Source: Acidimicrobiales bacterium | GTDB taxonomy: Bacteria > Actinomycetota > Acidimicrobiia > Acidimicrobiales > Aldehydirespiratoraceae | Length of the DNA stretch: 43,904 nucleotides | Direction: 5' to 3' | Assembly (NCBI GenBank): GCA_029263235.1 | Contig: JAJCXW010000121.1 | Location: 1 to 43,904 of the forward strand | In this document: positions 41,289 through 43,904 of the stretch, one piece after another | Layout: each line of letters starts with the position of its first letter | Position numbering within the stretch: the stretch's first letter is position 1 | The notes under the pieces: generated by a model | Database searches by the model: none | Seen by the model: the letters and a program-made list of their open reading frames with translations, nothing else | Told to the model about the DNA's origin: nothing | Program-made: the position numbers and the translations under genes

Positions 41289-42116
41289 TCAGTCCTTCCA
41301 GCGTGGCTGACGCTTTTCGCCGAAGGCCCGAGCCGCCTCGCGGTAGTCGTCTTCAAGCATCATCTCCCTGAGCCTGAGGTTCGAGTCTTCGACCGAAGCT
41401 GCCGGGTTGATATTGATGGTGTCGACCGCAATCTGACGCTTGGTCGCCCGCAGTGAATGGGGGCTGATGTCTTTGATGATGTCGCCGGCGTAGAGGAGGG
41501 CTGCCTCGAGAACCTGGCTGGCCGGCTCGACTCGATTTACCAGCCCCATTCGTTGGGCTTCCTCAGACGTGAATGTTCGGCTCGACAACAAGATGTCGTT
41601 GGCATTGCCGAGCCCGATCAGACGGGGCAGCAACCAGGACAGACCGAATTCGGCCGGGAGATTGAGCTTCCCGTGGGCAGTGGTGAACTTGGCTCCCGCG
41701 GCGGCGAACCGAAGGTCGCACCAGCAGGCAAGGGCGAGGCCAACTCCAGCAACCGCGCCGTTGATGGCGGCTATCGAGACGGTTTCGAGTCCCAGGAAGT
41801 AGCTGAAGTCGGCGTCGAATTCCGGACGCACACCGAAACCGGGGTTGGCGATGTCGGCTGGTGTTCCCGGGTCGTATCCACCACGGTCGGCGTGTCCCTG
41901 CAAGGCCTGGCCGTCGGCCCCCGGGCAGAAGGTTCGGCCCTCGGGATCGCCGGTGATCACGACCACCCGCACATCCGAATCGTTCTCGATCTCATCGAGG
42001 CAGTAGCGGAGTTCGGTGTGCATTCTCCCGGTCCAGGAATTGTGACGGTCGGGCCTCGACAAGGTGACGGTGGCGATCGCCCCGGACCTGTCGAGCCTCG
42101 TGGTGTGCAATTCCAT
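41289..42116 (-). CDS. Enoyl-CoA hydratase/isomerase family protein
   Basis: A 275-residue crotonase-fold enzyme. The two oxyanion-hole segments (FCPGADGQAL and NGAVAGVGLALA) and the helix LPAEFGLSWLLPRLIG, with a glutamate in the position of one catalytic acid, are clear. These act on acyl-CoA thioesters in beta-oxidation or related degradation. Which reaction is catalysed cannot be told. ATG at 42114-42116 follows an AGGGG site; the frame is open a little further upstream. It is divergent from the secreted-protein gene. Confidence 0.92.
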   Translation of the reverse strand: MELHTTRLDRSGAIATVTLSRPDRHNSWTGRMHTELRYCLDEIENDSDVRVVVITGDPEGRTFCPGADGQALQGHADRGGYDPGTPADIANPGFGVRPEFDADFSYFLGLETVSIAAINGAVAGVGLALACWCDLRFAAAGAKFTTAHGKLNLPAEFGLSWLLPRLIGLGNANDILLSSRTFTSEEAQRMGLVNRVEPASQVLEAALLYAGDIIKDISPHSLRATKRQIAVDTININPAASVEDSNLRLREMMLEDDYREAARAFGEKRQPRWKD

Positions 42117-42186
42117 GTCGCCCCTGGGTCGGTTCGGCTGATGCTGCCCGCAAGCTAGAGCATGCAAGGCGTTATCGTGCCCGACG

Positions 42187-43904
42187 ATGTCGGCTCGTGG
42201 TACTCACCGCAATCTTGGTACTCGTGGTTCAGCATTTCACGCGGTCGTGGTAATCCTGCTCTCGGCGGCGATTGTGGCGATGACGTTGAGCGTCGGCCCG
42301 GCCCCAGCCTCGGCGCAGGAAGCGGCGACCCCTGCCAATGAGTCACTTTCGGTCGACGCATCGATTCGATTCGACGTGGATCCCGATGCCGGCAACATCG
42401 TGGTGCAGGTGGACTACGTACTCACCAATACCAGCGATGATCAGAGAGTCTCCGAATTCAACGAACACCTGCCCGAAGACGCCACCGCTGTCGAGGCGTC
42501 GAGTCGGGGCAGGTCTCTCGACAGCTTCTTGGTGGCGTTGATCGATGATCGAGATGTCTGGCAGGTCTCGTTGCCTTCCCCTCTCCGACCCGGTCGCTCC
42601 ACCGAACTCTCCCTTACCTGGATGCTGGCTGGTGAGGATCCGTCGGACTCATCGGCTCGGCTACTGGTCAACTCGGCATATGTGTCACTTCCCATCTTCG
42701 GGGTCGGTGGTGTCGGAGATCTGACATCGGTGGAGGTGAGTCTTCCCGCCGGCTTCAAGTTGGTTGAGGAGGTCGGATCGCAGCTCTCGGTTGAGCCCGA
42801 GGCCGACTCGGTCGACGGCCGAATGCATCTCACCGACGGCGGGCGGATGACTCCCTACGAACCCATCACGGTGGTGGCGGTCAACGATGGTGGCTTCGTC
42901 ACGAGACTGGTCAGCGACACCGACGTCGAAGCCATCATCAAGGGTTGGCCCGGAGACAACGCCTGGTCGACTGCGATGGCCCTGGGTGTACGTTCCATGG
43001 TTCCCCAGATCCAGGAGTGGCTGGGGCTCCCGCTGCTCGATGTCTTCGAGATTCGTGAGGGTCCCGAGGCGGCGTTCCCTGACTTGGTGGCGGGCTCTGT
43101 TGTCGATGGTCGGCTGCTGGCCATCGTCGCTCCGGACGCCGATACGACATCGTTGGGCCGACAGTTGGCCGCGGCGTGGTTTGATTCGGTGCTGTCTGAT
43201 GTCGAGTGGTTTCGGGTGGCTGTGACCGAGGTCTACGGGACCCAAGCGGCTCAACTCATGGATCCATCCCCGGTTTCTCTCTCGGCGGATTCATTTGGTG
43301 CGAGTCAGCTCGAATACTCGGTAGTCGACTCTCTCTACGCCGAAATCGGTCCCACAGCGATGGCCAATGTGATTGCCCAGGTGAACGATGGTGTATTCAC
43401 CTACCCCGGCCCCGGTGCTGACGATGCGGATACCCTACCGGGCGACTGGAGAACGCTTCTCGATACTCTTGAGGGGATCGGGGGCAGTTCCGAGGCGGCG
43501 GAGCTGTTCAAGCTGATCGATGTCGACTCCGAGAATCTGAGTGGTTCGGTGAACATCGACGAGCGAGCCGCGGCACGGGCGCTACTCGGTGATCTCGAGG
43601 ACCTGGCAGCTGGCTGGGAGCTCCCCATCTGGGTGAGGCTCCCCATGGCGCAGTGGGAGTTCAACATTTTCGCTTCGCGGCGAATCGAAATTGAGATCAC
43701 CCTGGCGGCACGAGATGTTCTTCATGAGTCCGCGGTCGAATCGGGTCTTGATCTTGGTGACTTCGTCAAGGACTCGTTCGAGGCCGCCACAGATGGGATG
43801 GTTGCCGTCGAAGGTCTGATCGAGTCGCAGTCAGAAGCGCTCGAGGTGGTGTTGGAGGTGATCGAGGTCGTCGAGTCGAACACCGGCCTGATCTCGAGGA
43901 TCGG
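42187..43904 (+). CDS. Secreted protein with possible degenerate M1-peptidase-like domain (3' end beyond window)
   Basis: At least 572 codons, cut by the window edge. A signal peptide (hydrophobic segment about residues 18-37, cleavage likely after ASA near 44) precedes a beta-rich N-terminal domain starting VDASIRFDVDPDAGNIVV, then a helical region. Around residues 323-350, RQLAAAWF and TEVYGTQAA stand where M1-type metallopeptidases have HExxHQWF and NEGFATY, so a non-catalytic gluzincin-like fold is possible but not shown. ATG at 42187; divergent from the enoyl-CoA hydratase with a 70-bp spacer. Reaches the last base without a stop. Confidence 0.75.
   Translation, partial: MSARGTHRNLGTRGSAFHAVVVILLSAAIVAMTLSVGPAPASAQEAATPANESLSVDASIRFDVDPDAGNIVVQVDYVLTNTSDDQRVSEFNEHLPEDATAVEASSRGRSLDSFLVALIDDRDVWQVSLPSPLRPGRSTELSLTWMLAGEDPSDSSARLLVNSAYVSLPIFGVGGVGDLTSVEVSLPAGFKLVEEVGSQLSVEPEADSVDGRMHLTDGGRMTPYEPITVVAVNDGGFVTRLVSDTDVEAIIKGWPGDNAWSTAMALGVRSMVPQIQEWLGLPLLDVFEIREGPEAAFPDLVAGSVVDGRLLAIVAPDADTTSLGRQLAAAWFDSVLSDVEWFRVAVTEVYGTQAAQLMDPSPVSLSADSFGASQLEYSVVDSLYAEIGPTAMANVIAQVNDGVFTYPGPGADDADTLPGDWRTLLDTLEGIGGSSEAAELFKLIDVDSENLSGSVNIDERAAARALLGDLEDLAAGWELPIWVRLPMAQWEFNIFASRRIEIEITLAARDVLHESAVESGLDLGDFVKDSFEAATDGMVAVEGLIESQSEALEVVLEVIEVVESNTGLISRI

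Overview
The window reads as the chromosomal replication-origin neighbourhood of a high-GC actinobacterium. The gene order gyrB-DUF721-recF-dnaN-dnaA (minus strand) back to back with rpmH-rnpA-yidD-yidC-jag-rsmG-parS-parA-parB (plus strand), followed by cwlM, trxA, trxB, an anti-sigma factor, an ECF sigma factor, a DUF6049-type protein and pcnA, closely parallels the Mycobacterium dnaA-to-pcnA block. The MMPL transporter, DUF5318 and DUF6049 proteins and the rpsF-ssb-rpsR-rplI-dnaB cluster also fit Actinobacteria. Details such as single gene copies, no intein in dnaB and short linkers suggest a deep non-mycobacterial lineage, perhaps Acidimicrobiia; that last step is inference.

Layout. 1-5.8 kb: DNA replication and topology genes on the minus strand (gyrB cut by the window edge). 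4.1-6.1 kb: two gene-free spacers flanking dnaA that carry DnaA-box-like sites, the likely oriC area. 6.1-9.65 kb: a tightly overlapping ribosomal protein, RNase P and membrane-insertion operon. 9.65-11.5 kb: two perfect parS sites and parAB. 11.5-19.7 kb: minus-strand cell-wall, redox and sigma-factor block (CwlM-like pseudo-amidase, thioredoxin system whose reductase has an in-frame TGA, membrane protein, anti-sigma, sigma, DegV, DUF6049, GNAT). 19.75-25 kb: deacetylase, pcnA, methyltransferase (minus), DUF5318, panB, YihY. 25-31.5 kb: accessory region with a large LuxR-type STAND regulator divergent from an SDR/SRPBCC pair, then an ArsR-MMPL pair. 31.5-36.1 kb: minus-strand corrinoid protein, UroD-family methyltransferase, a sigma factor fused to its own zinc-finger and membrane anchor, and a lipoprotein. 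36.4-39.8 kb: rpsF-ssb-rpsR-rplI-dnaB. 39.8-43.9 kb: small secreted or membrane proteins, a duplicated structured non-coding repeat, an enoyl-CoA hydratase and a truncated secreted protein.

Functionally the window links replication initiation (DnaA, DnaN, RecF, DciA-like, DnaB, SSB), origin segregation (ParAB-parS), envelope biogenesis (YidC, YidD, CwlM-like) and envelope stress signalling (two different ECF sigma systems, one two-gene and one fused). No tRNA, rRNA, CRISPR, transposase or phage gene was recognised. The most unusual observations are the TGA in trxB at a conserved glycine, the sigma/anti-sigma fusion next to a lipoprotein, the two-copy hairpin-rich repeat at 40.57-40.90 kb, an ECF sigma factor without a canonical start codon, and a perfect CRP-type palindrome between two convergent genes.
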